Source: Marisediminitalea lipolytica (GTDB lineage: Bacteria; Pseudomonadota; Gammaproteobacteria; Enterobacterales; Alteromonadaceae). From it: a stretch of DNA of 64,000 bases. This document shows, one piece after another, positions 44,136 through 52,920 of this stretch. Each line of letters starts with the position of its first letter. The stretch's first letter is position 1. The position numbers were made by a program, and so were the translations under genes. The stretch spans positions 62,001 to 126,000 of the forward strand of contig NZ_MJIC01000009.1 of the NCBI RefSeq assembly GCF_001758465.1. Direction: 5' to 3'. The notes below the pieces were generated by a model. It saw nothing but the letters and a program-made list of their open reading frames with translations, did no database searches and was not told the origin of the DNA.

Positions 44136-45746
44136 ATGACGAAAACGAAAACCTGTGGCCAGGCCTTGGTAGAGATTTTAAAAAACTATGCGGTAGACAC
44201 CATTTTTGGTATTCCGGGCGTGCACACCATTGAGCTGTACCGCGGCCTGGAAAATGCCAGTCTGACGCATATTACGCCCCGCCATGAGCAGGGCGCCGGC
44301 TTTATGGCCGATGGCTATGCACGCGTCTCGGGTAAGCCGGGTGTGTGCTTTATTATTACCGGTCCGGGCATGACCAATATCGTTACCGCCATGGGGCAGG
44401 CCTTACAGGACTCAGTGCCGATGCTGGTGATTTCGTCGGTAAACCGTACCCATCAGTTAGGGATGGGAGAGGGGCGTTTACATGAGCTGCCAAACCAACA
44501 TGGACTGACCTCTCAGGTATGCCGGTTCAGCCATACGCTGTTAAGTGCGGATAACTTACCTAAGGTGTTGGCCCAGGCCTTTGCGGTATTCAGCAGTCAG
44601 CGCCCCGGCCCGGTACATATCGAAATTCCGCTGGATGTGCTGGCCGCCGATGCCAGTCATTTAGATGTGTCTGCCTGGCCGTTACCACAGCCGCCGGCAC
44701 CACACCCACAAGCCATTGAGCAGGCGGCGGCATTGCTTAATAACGCGCAGCGCCCATTGATGATTCTAGGCGGCGGAGCTAAACAAGCAGGGCCACAAGT
44801 GCAGGCGCTGGCTGAAAAACTTAGCATGCCGGTGATTAACACTTGTAATGCCAAAGGTGTGATGCCGGCAACACATCCGTTATGGGTGGGTGGTACACCG
44901 TCGCACCCGGCGTTGCGCAAAGAGATGGAAGACCATGCGGATGTGGTTTTGGTGGTGGGCTCCGAGCTGGCCGAAACCGACTATGACTTTTTCTTTTTAG
45001 GCGATGTTGCCATGCAGGGCAAAGTCATTCGGGTCGACCTTGATGCTGCCCAGTTATTGCGTAATCATCGCGCCGATGTCGCCGTATATGCCGATGCCGG
45101 GCTGGCACTCGGTGCGCTGCATGAGCAGGTGGCTGCCGTTCAGGCAGAGGCCGGATACAGCCGGGTGAGTGCACTTAAAGAAGCCATATCAGATTTAAAC
45201 AAACCACAATATCAGGCCGTTTTTGAAGTCATTGATGCGGTGCTGGGCGATTGCGTAATCGTGGGCGATTCTACCCAGCCGGCTTACTACGCGCAGGCCT
45301 ATTATGAAACCAAAGCGCCCGGACGGTACTTTCACTCAACCACAGGCTACGGCACCCTTGGCTATGCCTTCCCGGCTGCTATTGGGGCGGCAATTGCAGC
45401 CGGCGATCTGCCAGTGATTGGCTTAACCGGTGACGGTGGCGGCCAGTTCTCATTAAACGAAATGATTACCGCGGCAGAAAATCAGCTGCCGGTTATTTAC
45501 GTGGTCTGGAATAACACCGGCCACGGCGAAATTCGCCGCTTCATGGACGATGCCAGGGTGCAACGGGAGGGGGTGAATATAACTCCGCCTGACTACACGG
45601 CGCTGGCAGAGTCCATGGGATGTGTGGCGTATAACGCCGACACCCTGGAGCAGTTCGCCAACGCGTTAAAAGCCGCCGCGCAGGCTGGCAAAACTACACT
45701 TATAAACGTAAGCGAAGCGGGTCTTGAAGCCGGCTATGCGTTTTAA
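44136..45746 (+). CDS. Thiamine-diphosphate decarboxylase, AruI-like (5-guanidino-2-oxopentanoate decarboxylase)
   Basis: A 536-residue ThDP enzyme resembling P. aeruginosa AruI, which decarboxylates 2-oxoarginine to 4-guanidinobutanal. The N-terminus VDTIFGIPGVHTIELYRGL and HITPRHEQGAGFMADGYARV carries the catalytic Glu51, followed by GVCFIITGPGMTNI and MLVISSVNRT. The central domain has LMILGGGAKQAG. The C-terminal ThDP-Mg site is TGDGGGQFSLNEMITA through WNNTGHGEI. The HTIELYRGL segment is characteristic of the AruI-type subgroup; acetolactate synthase and benzoylformate decarboxylase are the alternatives. It is followed 11 bases later by a membrane protein gene. Confidence 0.78.
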   Translation: MTKTKTCGQALVEILKNYAVDTIFGIPGVHTIELYRGLENASLTHITPRHEQGAGFMADGYARVSGKPGVCFIITGPGMTNIVTAMGQALQDSVPMLVISSVNRTHQLGMGEGRLHELPNQHGLTSQVCRFSHTLLSADNLPKVLAQAFAVFSSQRPGPVHIEIPLDVLAADASHLDVSAWPLPQPPAPHPQAIEQAAALLNNAQRPLMILGGGAKQAGPQVQALAEKLSMPVINTCNAKGVMPATHPLWVGGTPSHPALRKEMEDHADVVLVVGSELAETDYDFFFLGDVAMQGKVIRVDLDAAQLLRNHRADVAVYADAGLALGALHEQVAAVQAEAGYSRVSALKEAISDLNKPQYQAVFEVIDAVLGDCVIVGDSTQPAYYAQAYYETKAPGRYFHSTTGYGTLGYAFPAAIGAAIAAGDLPVIGLTGDGGGQFSLNEMITAAENQLPVIYVVWNNTGHGEIRRFMDDARVQREGVNITPPDYTALAESMGCVAYNADTLEQFANALKAAAQAGKTTLINVSEAGLEAGYAF

Positions 45747-45757
45747 GGAGATCCATT

Positions 45758-47131
45758 ATGAGCGATAACGAACAGGCCCTCAGCATGCAGGATACCAGCA
45801 CGACAAAAACCTGGATAAAGTTACTTGGGTGTTCTTTATTTGGCGTTTTATTTTTCTTAACACCGCTTAATATCGATGGCTCCTGGACCATTGCACTGGG
45901 CTTGCTTACCAGCCAGATAAGCGACTGGCTGGGTGACAATATGGGCGTTTTCACCGTGAGCTGCTTTGTGATGGCGGCAGTGGTGTCGATCGTATATAAC
46001 ACCTCGCCTAAACACATTGCCATGAAACTGCCCATGGCAGACCGGCTGATTGCCTCCCACTGGTTATGGGTGATCGTGAACGTAACGGCAGCGGTACTGG
46101 CAGCAATGACACTCTTTCAAGTTGGTCCGCACTGGTTGATTTCAGAACAAACCGGCGTAACCGCCTATATTGATGTGGCCGGGGCGATTTTTCTGTTAGT
46201 GGGATTAGGCTGCTTGTTGCTGCCCTTTTTAACTGACTATGGCTTGCTTGAGTTTGTCGGCACCATGTTACAGCGCCCGTTTCAGAAAATTTTTAATTTG
46301 CCCGGCCGGGCGACTATCGACACCCTTGCTTCCTGGGTCGGTTCATCAAGCATCGCGGTGGTATTAACCAACGCACAGTTTGAAAGAGGCTACTACAGTG
46401 CTCGCGAGTCGTCGGTTATCGCCACCAATTTCTCTGTTGTTTCAGTGCCTTTTGTACTGTTAACGGCAAATGTGGCTGGCCTTGGTAGTTACTTTTTACA
46501 GCTTTATGGTTCGATGTTCTTAATCTGTGTGCTTTGCGCCATTATTACTCCGCGCCTGCCGCCATTGTCGAGAATTAAGGATGAGTATTATCCGGCCCAC
46601 GGGAAAACGCTGAATGAGGATGTGGATGATGGCGAGTCACGGGTAAAACACGCCGTTGCGCGAGCCTATGGTGTTGCTGAAAAAGCGCCGTCCCCCCGGC
46701 AAGCGCTTAAGCGTGGCTGGCATTCCATGATGGACATTTACCTGATGATGATGCCTGCGGCAATGACCATTGAGTTGTTTACCCTGGCCATTTACTACAA
46801 CACCTCGTTTTTCCAGACACTCACTTACCCACTCAGTGTACTGCTGGAACTGATGCAAATTCCAGAGGCGCAGGCGGCTGCTCCAGGGTTGGTGCTGGGT
46901 CTGTTTGATCAGTTTGTGCCCACTATCATTGCCAGCGAATTAACGGCGCTTGAAACCAAATTTGTACTGGCGGGTTTATCGGTGACTCAGCTCATTTTCT
47001 TTGCTGAAAGTGCCATATTGATCATGCGTTCCTCCATTCCCTTATCGGTGAAGTCACTGGTGGCAATATTTTGTATTCGTACCTGTATTGCCTTACCTAT
47101 ACTAACGGTAATTGCTCACTGGCTGTTTTAA
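45758..47131 (+). CDS. YjiH-type membrane protein, nucleoside-recognition (Gate) domain
   Basis: A 457-residue inner-membrane protein with about nine to eleven hydrophobic segments. It resembles the YjiH family: KLLGCSLFGVLFFLTPLN at the start, GRATIDTLASWVGSSSIAVVLTNAQFERG as the Gate-like motif, MMDIYLMMMPAAMTIELFTL, and FVPTIIASELTALETKFVLAG. The family has no certain substrate. It is the last gene of the TonB receptor operon and may import the solute handled by the AruI-like enzyme (inference). A strong terminator follows. Confidence 0.8.
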   Translation: MSDNEQALSMQDTSTTKTWIKLLGCSLFGVLFFLTPLNIDGSWTIALGLLTSQISDWLGDNMGVFTVSCFVMAAVVSIVYNTSPKHIAMKLPMADRLIASHWLWVIVNVTAAVLAAMTLFQVGPHWLISEQTGVTAYIDVAGAIFLLVGLGCLLLPFLTDYGLLEFVGTMLQRPFQKIFNLPGRATIDTLASWVGSSSIAVVLTNAQFERGYYSARESSVIATNFSVVSVPFVLLTANVAGLGSYFLQLYGSMFLICVLCAIITPRLPPLSRIKDEYYPAHGKTLNEDVDDGESRVKHAVARAYGVAEKAPSPRQALKRGWHSMMDIYLMMMPAAMTIELFTLAIYYNTSFFQTLTYPLSVLLELMQIPEAQAAAPGLVLGLFDQFVPTIIASELTALETKFVLAGLSVTQLIFFAESAILIMRSSIPLSVKSLVAIFCIRTCIALPILTVIAHWLF

Positions 47132-47158
47132 CCGACCGCCAGCAGAAAAATATTTTGA

Positions 47159-47193
47159 AAGGAGGCACAAAAGTGCCTCCTTGTGTTTTTTTG
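47159..47193 (+). terminator. Intrinsic terminator after the YjiH-type gene
   Basis: Perfect stem AAGGAGGCAC / GTGCCTCCTT with an AAAA loop, then TGTTTTTTT. It ends the operon that begins with the TonB receptor at 37014. Confidence 0.9.
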
Positions 47194-47325
47194 CGAGCCA
47201 GATGTCACGTTTTTAAAGGTGTGTGTGCAAAACATAACATTCTTCGTATAGTCGAAAATCGCTGGATATGATTTGATAACGCTATACCAATAATAAGCAA
47301 TACGATACAACAGGCGAGTGGAACT

Positions 47326-48462
47326 ATGACAACAATTGATGTGCAAAATATCGAGACTGAATCCGTCACCAAACACGGTTTACCGGGGTTTGTATTTGCT
47401 GACGATGCGGTCTACGAACAAGAAAAAGAGAAGGTGTTTGCACAAGGCTGGGCGAGCATCGGCGTTGGCCAGCAGATTGAAAAGCCTGGCGATATTCTGC
47501 CAGTAAGAATGGCTGGCGTATCGCTGATTGCCATTCGCGCCAAAGACGGCAGTATTGGTGTGTTTCACAACGTTTGTCGCCATAAAAGCGCGCCGCTGGT
47601 CGATGAGCCCTGTAATAAACGTACGCTTGTTTGCCCGTATCATAAATGGTCGTTCAAACTCGATGGCGAGTTGATGGGCGCACCACGCTTTTACGGTAAT
47701 GAAAACAAACCTATTTCAACGGAAGATAAAGCAGACAAGGGGCTAATCCCGGTGCGCTTTGCGGTGTGGTGGGACATTATTTTTGTTAACGTGTCTGGCG
47801 ATGCCCAGCCGTTTGAAGAATTTATTCAGCCACTGGATGAACTGTTAAGTGAATACCCCAAAGAGGGTCTGCAGCGGGTTAGCTCAACGGATTACTCCGG
47901 TGAAGTGAACTGGAAGCTGGCGGTGGATAACTTCCTGGACGGCTACCATGTGCCGTTTGTGCATTCACAGGCCTGTTCTATTGAATCGGCACTCGGCCAG
48001 GAGGACTTGTTTCTGTCGGATGATATTGTCGGTTTGCGTCTGGCTAATGGCGCCAGCAACAAGCCAGCGAAAACCGCCAAACAAATACCGCACTGGCCAG
48101 GGCTTGCAGAAGAAAAAATGGGCACTCAACAGTGGTTTGGTATTTTCCCTAACACGCTGTTTTTTGTTGACCCGGTGTGGGTGCAGACCATCGTCGTAAA
48201 GCCAACCGGGGCGGCTAAAACTGATGAAACCTTGTCAATCTATGTGACCAGCGAAGAAGCGGCCAGCGATGAATACACGGCTGAACGTGCCCGTTTGAGC
48301 GATGTGCTTAATGAGGTTAACGAGCAGGATATTGAGCTGCTCGATAAGTTACAACATACCCGCACGTCCAAAGTCGCTGATCAGGGGCATCTCGTGCAGG
48401 CCTGGGATCAGGTCAATATGTCATTTCACCAGATGTGGCTGCGTAAAATGCAAAGCAAATAG
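47326..48462 (+). CDS. Rieske non-heme iron oxygenase, alpha subunit
   Basis: A 378-residue single-subunit oxygenase. The Rieske centre is Cys84-x-His86 in FHNVCRHKSAP and Cys103-x2-His106 in VCPYHKW. The mononuclear iron site is DGYHVPFVH, with His208 and His213, preceded by the bridging Asp205; a C-terminal Asp in QAWDQVNM could be the third ligand. Homologues hydroxylate or demethylate small molecules such as betaines and quaternary amines; the aromatic-ring branch is less similar in layout. No beta subunit follows. A ferredoxin gene lies 65 bp downstream, and no reductase is present. The substrate cannot be read from the sequence. Confidence 0.88.
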   Translation: MTTIDVQNIETESVTKHGLPGFVFADDAVYEQEKEKVFAQGWASIGVGQQIEKPGDILPVRMAGVSLIAIRAKDGSIGVFHNVCRHKSAPLVDEPCNKRTLVCPYHKWSFKLDGELMGAPRFYGNENKPISTEDKADKGLIPVRFAVWWDIIFVNVSGDAQPFEEFIQPLDELLSEYPKEGLQRVSSTDYSGEVNWKLAVDNFLDGYHVPFVHSQACSIESALGQEDLFLSDDIVGLRLANGASNKPAKTAKQIPHWPGLAEEKMGTQQWFGIFPNTLFFVDPVWVQTIVVKPTGAAKTDETLSIYVTSEEAASDEYTAERARLSDVLNEVNEQDIELLDKLQHTRTSKVADQGHLVQAWDQVNMSFHQMWLRKMQSK

Positions 48463-48527
48463 CTTTGTCGCACCTGAGAATTTAAACGTATTTTTGACAT
48501 CTTCGAATGTCTAACCGGAGAATTATT

Positions 48528-48848
48528 TTGCCAAATATTACTTTTATCCTGCCTGATGAGAGCATCAAAGTGGTCGACGCCATCGAAGGCGATTCGATTA
48601 TGCAAACCGCTGTCGATAATGACATCGAAGAGATTACCGCCGACTGTGGCGGAAGCTGCTCCTGTGCCACCTGTCACTGCATTATTGATGATGCCTGGAT
48701 TGGCAAAGTCGGCACTGCCGATGAGGTAGAAATGTCGATAATGGAAAGTGCCATTGAGGCAACGCCAAACAGCCGCTTGAGTTGCCAGATCAAAGTGACC
48801 GACGACCTGGACGGAATCGTGGTACACGTACCTGAAAGTGAGTGGTAA
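48528..48848 (+). CDS. Adrenodoxin-type [2Fe-2S] ferredoxin
   Basis: A 107-residue electron carrier for the adjacent Rieske oxygenase. Cys ligands are arranged C-x5-C-x2-C in DCGGSCSCATCHC, with a last Cys in SRLSCQIKV. TTG at 48528 is preferred as start: GGAG lies seven bases upstream, and the protein then begins MPNITFILPDES, the usual length and N-terminus. An in-frame ATG at 48507 would add seven residues (SNRRIIL) and has no ribosome site. No NAD(P)H-ferredoxin reductase gene is in the window, so one from elsewhere must serve. Confidence 0.9.
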   Translation: MPNITFILPDESIKVVDAIEGDSIMQTAVDNDIEEITADCGGSCSCATCHCIIDDAWIGKVGTADEVEMSIMESAIEATPNSRLSCQIKVTDDLDGIVVHVPESEW

Positions 48849-48881
48849 CTTACCGCTGAGTGCTCAAGCAACGCATTACTC

Positions 48882-48907
48882 AAAAGGAGGCTTCGGCCTC
48901 CTTTTTG
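48882..48907. terminator. Bidirectional intrinsic terminator
   Basis: AAAAGGAGG / CCTCCTTTTT with a CTTCGG-like tetraloop, between the convergent ferredoxin and iron alcohol dehydrogenase genes. Confidence 0.88.
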
Positions 48908-48922
48908 ATTTTCAGTATTGTC

Positions 48923-50098
48923 TCACAGCGCGCCGTTATAGGCACAGGTCAGAATCGACCGGAAGTCTTGTTCTGACATGGTTCTTGGATTGGTATGGTG
49001 TTCGGTATCACGCATCGCCAGTGCTGCAATGTCATCCAGTGCCGCCTGGGAAATGTCGAGCGCCTGTAAGGAGGCCGGAATACGCAATGAGTCATTGAGC
49101 GCCGCCACCCATTCTACAACGCCTTGCGCAGAGGCGTCGGGCAAGTCCAGCAAGCGGGCAAGCCGACAGAGTTTGTTGTCTACCGCCGGAGCATTAAACT
49201 TCAGAACGTATGGCAGCAATACCGCATTAGCCAGCCCATGGTGAGTGTCGAACATCGCGCCAATGGCGTGGGCCAGGGAGTGCACCGCCCCTAAGCCTTT
49301 TGAAGTGAATGCAATGGCCGCAATGGAGGAGGCTGCCATAACTTTTTCGCGGGCTTTAAGATCACTGCCGTCGGCAACGGACTTGGCCAGATAGTCATGA
49401 CATAGGGATATTGCCTCCAGCGCGATACCGTCACAGGCAGGTTGGAAATCCGGTGCGCAATAAGCCTCCAACGCGTGCGTTAGCGCATCCATACCGGTCC
49501 AGGCCGTCAGGCTGGCCGGTAAACCAAGCAATAATTCCGGATCGTCAATAATGGCAAAAGGAAAATGGGCCGGATGATAGGCAACGCGTTTACGTTGTTG
49601 CGCTTCGTCGGTGATGACGCACGAACTGCCGGAAAGCTCCGAGCCGGTACCCGCCGTGGTGGGAATAATCACCAGCGGCACAAAAAAGTCCGCTCCGATT
49701 GGCTCTGGCAGCGATTCCTCATCTTCAAAAAAGCAGAAATCCCACAGATCATTGCTGTTGTGTGCGGTCAGTGAAATGCCCTTGGCGACATCAATAGCGC
49801 TACCGCCGCCCAGGGCAACAAGGCAATCACAGCCGGCTTGCCGGTACTGCGTTATGCCAGTGTCCACGTTGGTTCGGGTTGGGTTACCTTTTACATCGTG
49901 ATACACGGTTAGTTGGCTGAATGCCTGGCTAAGCTGCTGTTTAAGCGACTCCGTAGAAGGCAGCTGGTTTACGCCCGGATCGGTAACCAGCATGGGTTTA
50001 CTATAACCGGCGTTAACAATAATCTCGGTCAGTTGTTGCAGTGAGCCCGGGCCAAAGGCAACCGGTGGAACAGTAATTTGCCAGGTAGTTTGCGTCAT
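48923..50098 (-). CDS. Iron-containing alcohol dehydrogenase
   Basis: A 391-residue group III alcohol dehydrogenase. The NAD site is LGGGSAIDVAKGISL and the conserved PTTAGTGSELS. Iron ligands are in GMDALTHALEAY and HSLAHAIGAMFDTHHGLANAVLLP. ATG at 50098 is used: it overlaps the permease stop as ATGA and has GGAGG upstream, whereas a longer frame would run into the permease. It is last in the deiminase operon. It could interconvert an aldehyde and an alcohol derived from the guanidino substrate, or resemble 4-hydroxybutyrate dehydrogenase; not decided. Confidence 0.87.
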   Translation of the reverse strand: MTQTTWQITVPPVAFGPGSLQQLTEIIVNAGYSKPMLVTDPGVNQLPSTESLKQQLSQAFSQLTVYHDVKGNPTRTNVDTGITQYRQAGCDCLVALGGGSAIDVAKGISLTAHNSNDLWDFCFFEDEESLPEPIGADFFVPLVIIPTTAGTGSELSGSSCVITDEAQQRKRVAYHPAHFPFAIIDDPELLLGLPASLTAWTGMDALTHALEAYCAPDFQPACDGIALEAISLCHDYLAKSVADGSDLKAREKVMAASSIAAIAFTSKGLGAVHSLAHAIGAMFDTHHGLANAVLLPYVLKFNAPAVDNKLCRLARLLDLPDASAQGVVEWVAALNDSLRIPASLQALDISQAALDDIAALAMRDTEHHTNPRTMSEQDFRSILTCAYNGAL

Positions 50099-51423
50099 AA
50101 TGGGGTTTCCTCCGTCGCATTGCGCTGCGTTGAGCGCAGCTGATGCCATAGGCGAATAAGGACCGGATAGGTCAGCGCAGTTACCAAAAATGTCAGTGCC
50201 GTAGCGCCAAACGCCAGTGGGGTAACATAGGTAAAGTACAGTGAAAAAACCGCGCCAATAATGTAGGTAATGATGGCCGGTACATTGAAGGCCCCGTTGG
50301 CCTGTTGCGCGGTGGCTGACCAGGTGGATTTTTTCACCCAGTAATAGTCTGTGAGAATAATGGCAAAGCTGGGGATCATGGCAGCGCCTACAAACAGGAT
50401 CCAGTCAAAGAAACCGGCCATCACTAATTCCTGCAGCAGCGAACCTGCCAGGCAAAATAAACCAAACCCCAGGGTGACATAAACAAAGCGTACAGACTTG
50501 CCGAGCGACAACGCACTCATACTCATGCTGTATAAATTGAACAAGTTAGTACTGAGCACAGAAACAAACAACACCGCAGAGGCGATCACTGCATAGTTGC
50601 CACTCAGCAATTCGGCCGGATCGTAACTGGAGGGCTGGCCGGCGAGTAACGTGAAACTCCCCACCAGGATCCCCAGAGTCATGGCAATCACCGTACCCAG
50701 TAAATAGCCACAGCCAATGCCCCAGGCGCTCACATTCACTGAGCGGCAGTAGCGGTTGTAGTCGCAGGGTAATGCCATCCAGGAAAAGGCAGAAGCGAGC
50801 ACCAGGTCAAACACAATGGCATAGGTTAACGACGGGGTATCGGAAAGCGGCAGGTTTTGTAGTTCGGTGTAACCGTGCTCCGCCAGTAACTTATAAATAA
50901 CGCTGAGTACTAAGACCAGCATCAGAATGGAGGCAACGGTTTCTACTTTCTGGATACCGGTATGCCCCATCAACGTAATGATCATCACCAGCCCCTGGGT
51001 AATAATGATGGCCGCGACCACATTATCAATGCCGGTGGTTGCCAGTAAAAACTTGTGGAGCGCCAGACCGCCCAGATAGCCCTGAATAATGCCCCAGCCT
51101 GCCAGAATAATAATGTTCATTACGGCAAACAGTTTGGCGCCTGAGGTGCCGAAAGTAGCGCGGGCCACTACAAAGGTGGGTAAGCGGGTGCGTGTGCCAA
51201 TAATGGCCATGGCGCTTAGTGCAACTGTGCCCACCAGCGACGCACACACCACAATGACAATGGCGGTTAGGGGAGCAATGTCCGGAATAAACATTTGCCC
51301 GGTCATTAGTGATGGGGTGACCAGGCTTGCCGCCGTCCATAAAAAGAGCGTGCCCCAAAGCCCCATTTTTTGTTCGCTCGCGGGAATGGGTTTGGTTGTT
51401 TCTGCTGATACGTTACCAGACAT
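50095..51423 (-). CDS. NCS1-family permease (first of two)
   Basis: A 442-residue inner-membrane transporter with about twelve segments, of the cytosine/purine/hydantoin NCS1 family. Visible family features are TAASLVTPSLMTGQMFIPDI at helix 1, VARATFGTSGAK, GWGIIQGYLGG, and FSWMALPCDYNRYCRS in the helix 5-6 region. ATG at 51423 has AAGGAG seven bases upstream. It resembles the second NCS1 gene (56249-57607) in layout. Hydantoins, ureides and nucleobases are known substrates of the family; here a guanidino or ureido compound is likely. Confidence 0.87.
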   Translation of the reverse strand: MSGNVSAETTKPIPASEQKMGLWGTLFLWTAASLVTPSLMTGQMFIPDIAPLTAIVIVVCASLVGTVALSAMAIIGTRTRLPTFVVARATFGTSGAKLFAVMNIIILAGWGIIQGYLGGLALHKFLLATTGIDNVVAAIIITQGLVMIITLMGHTGIQKVETVASILMLVLVLSVIYKLLAEHGYTELQNLPLSDTPSLTYAIVFDLVLASAFSWMALPCDYNRYCRSVNVSAWGIGCGYLLGTVIAMTLGILVGSFTLLAGQPSSYDPAELLSGNYAVIASAVLFVSVLSTNLFNLYSMSMSALSLGKSVRFVYVTLGFGLFCLAGSLLQELVMAGFFDWILFVGAAMIPSFAIILTDYYWVKKSTWSATAQQANGAFNVPAIITYIIGAVFSLYFTYVTPLAFGATALTFLVTALTYPVLIRLWHQLRSTQRNATEETPL

Positions 51424-51467
51424 GGGCAAACTCCTTTTTACGGCGGTAAAAGCCGGGTTATTACGGC

Positions 51468-52886
51468 TTAGATAATTAAGGCTTTGGTTTCGGTGTACTC
51501 ATGCAGGCCAATTACGCCCCACTCGCGGCCATTTCCCGACTGCTTGTAACCCCCAAACGGCGCGTCGGTATTGAATAACGCGCCCTGGATATAACACTGG
51601 CCGGCCCGAATACGACGCGCAATCTGGCGGGCTTCCTCGGCATCTTTGGCATATACCCCGGAGGACAATCCGTAAGGCGTGTCATTGGCAATCTGAATCG
51701 CCTGTTCCAGCGTTTCATAGGGCAAAATACACAATACCGGGCCAAAGATTTCTTCTTTGGCGATGGTCATATCGTTAGACACGTTTGAGAAAATGGTTGG
51801 TGGAACATAAGCGCCGTTAGCCAGCGCCGGATCGGTGAGCTGGCCGCCGCAAACCAGTTTGGCGCCTTCGTCGATACCCTGGCGGATAAAGCTGTTAATG
51901 CGCTGCTGTTGCTTATGGGAACTTACCGGGCCGAGCATCGTTTCCGGGGCCAGGGGGTTACCCGGTTGCCACTCGGCAGCCACACTGGCAGCAATCTGTT
52001 CTGCCTCTTTTAGTGACTCAGCAGGCACCAGCATGCGGGTGAGCGCACAGCAGGTTTGCCCGGAATTGATCATGACATCTTCCACGCCATAGCGCACGGC
52101 AGCGGCTAAATCGGCACCCGGTGCAATGATGTACGGTGACTTTCCGCCTAACTCCTGACACACCCGTTTAACGCTGGGGGCGGCCGCCTGCGCAACCTTA
52201 ATACCGGCCAGGGTAGAACCGGTAAACGACACCATATCAACCTGCGGATGACTACACAGGTAATCGCCAATATCGCTGCCCACCGCGGTGAGTACGTTAA
52301 CGACCCCGGCAGGTACGCCAGCGTTATGAATAATGTCGGCCAGAATTAAATCCTGCAGCGGGGTTTGTTCGGCAGGTTTGAGTACCGTTGTACAACCGGC
52401 TGCAAGCGCCGGGCCCAACTTGCCGGCCAGCTGTGAAAGCGGGTAGTTCCAAGGGTTAATCAGCACACATACACCTACCGCTTCTTTCACGGTAATGTAG
52501 TTGTCGAAGGTTTCACTGTGATCCATCTCGCCAGCTAAGCTGGCAAAACTGCGGAATGCGTCGATACTACCCTGCACCTGAATCTCATCAGTCAGCGCAA
52601 TGGGACAGCCCATGGTATTAACGATGGCTTCAATCAGCTCGTCCTTGCGGGCTTCCATACCGTCGGCGATGGCGTGGATCAGGCCGCGACGATAATCGGC
52701 ACTGGTGGTTGAAAAGCTGTCAAAGGCTGCCTTTGCTGCAGCAACCGCTGCATCAATGTCGCTGTGATTGGCAGCAGGTACGGTGGCGTAAAGTTCGCCA
52801 TTGGCCGGATTAATCACCTCAATCCGGTCATCTGACGCACTGTTTACCCATTGTCCGTTGATATACAGTTGCGGGTAGTCTTTCAT
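51468..52886 (-). CDS. Aldehyde dehydrogenase of the deiminase operon
   Basis: A 472-residue NAD(P)-dependent aldehyde dehydrogenase. It has NPWNYPLSQLAGKLGPALAA, VSFTGSTLAGIKVA, RVCQELGGKSPYIIA with the catalytic Glu, and NSGQTCCALTRMLV with the catalytic Cys; PFGGYKQSGNGREWG is near the C-terminus. It is clearly distinct from GabD at 32578. In the proposed pathway it would oxidise the aldehyde made by the AruI-like decarboxylase (4-guanidinobutanal) to the acid, the step known as KauB in Pseudomonas. Confidence 0.88.
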   Translation of the reverse strand: MKDYPQLYINGQWVNSASDDRIEVINPANGELYATVPAANHSDIDAAVAAAKAAFDSFSTTSADYRRGLIHAIADGMEARKDELIEAIVNTMGCPIALTDEIQVQGSIDAFRSFASLAGEMDHSETFDNYITVKEAVGVCVLINPWNYPLSQLAGKLGPALAAGCTTVLKPAEQTPLQDLILADIIHNAGVPAGVVNVLTAVGSDIGDYLCSHPQVDMVSFTGSTLAGIKVAQAAAPSVKRVCQELGGKSPYIIAPGADLAAAVRYGVEDVMINSGQTCCALTRMLVPAESLKEAEQIAASVAAEWQPGNPLAPETMLGPVSSHKQQQRINSFIRQGIDEGAKLVCGGQLTDPALANGAYVPPTIFSNVSNDMTIAKEEIFGPVLCILPYETLEQAIQIANDTPYGLSSGVYAKDAEEARQIARRIRAGQCYIQGALFNTDAPFGGYKQSGNGREWGVIGLHEYTETKALII

Positions 52887-52920
52887 TAATGCTTATCCTT
52901 GTTTACGCTGCGGTTGTGAC

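Noticed and set aside
44136..45746. Acetolactate synthase
   Set aside because: The N-terminal HTIELYRGL pattern and the absence of a small regulatory subunit favour the AruI-type group; not fully excluded.
48426..48827. 133-residue minus-strand frame over the ferredoxin
   Set aside because: The ferredoxin frame has four Cys ligands in order; the antisense frame has no family features.
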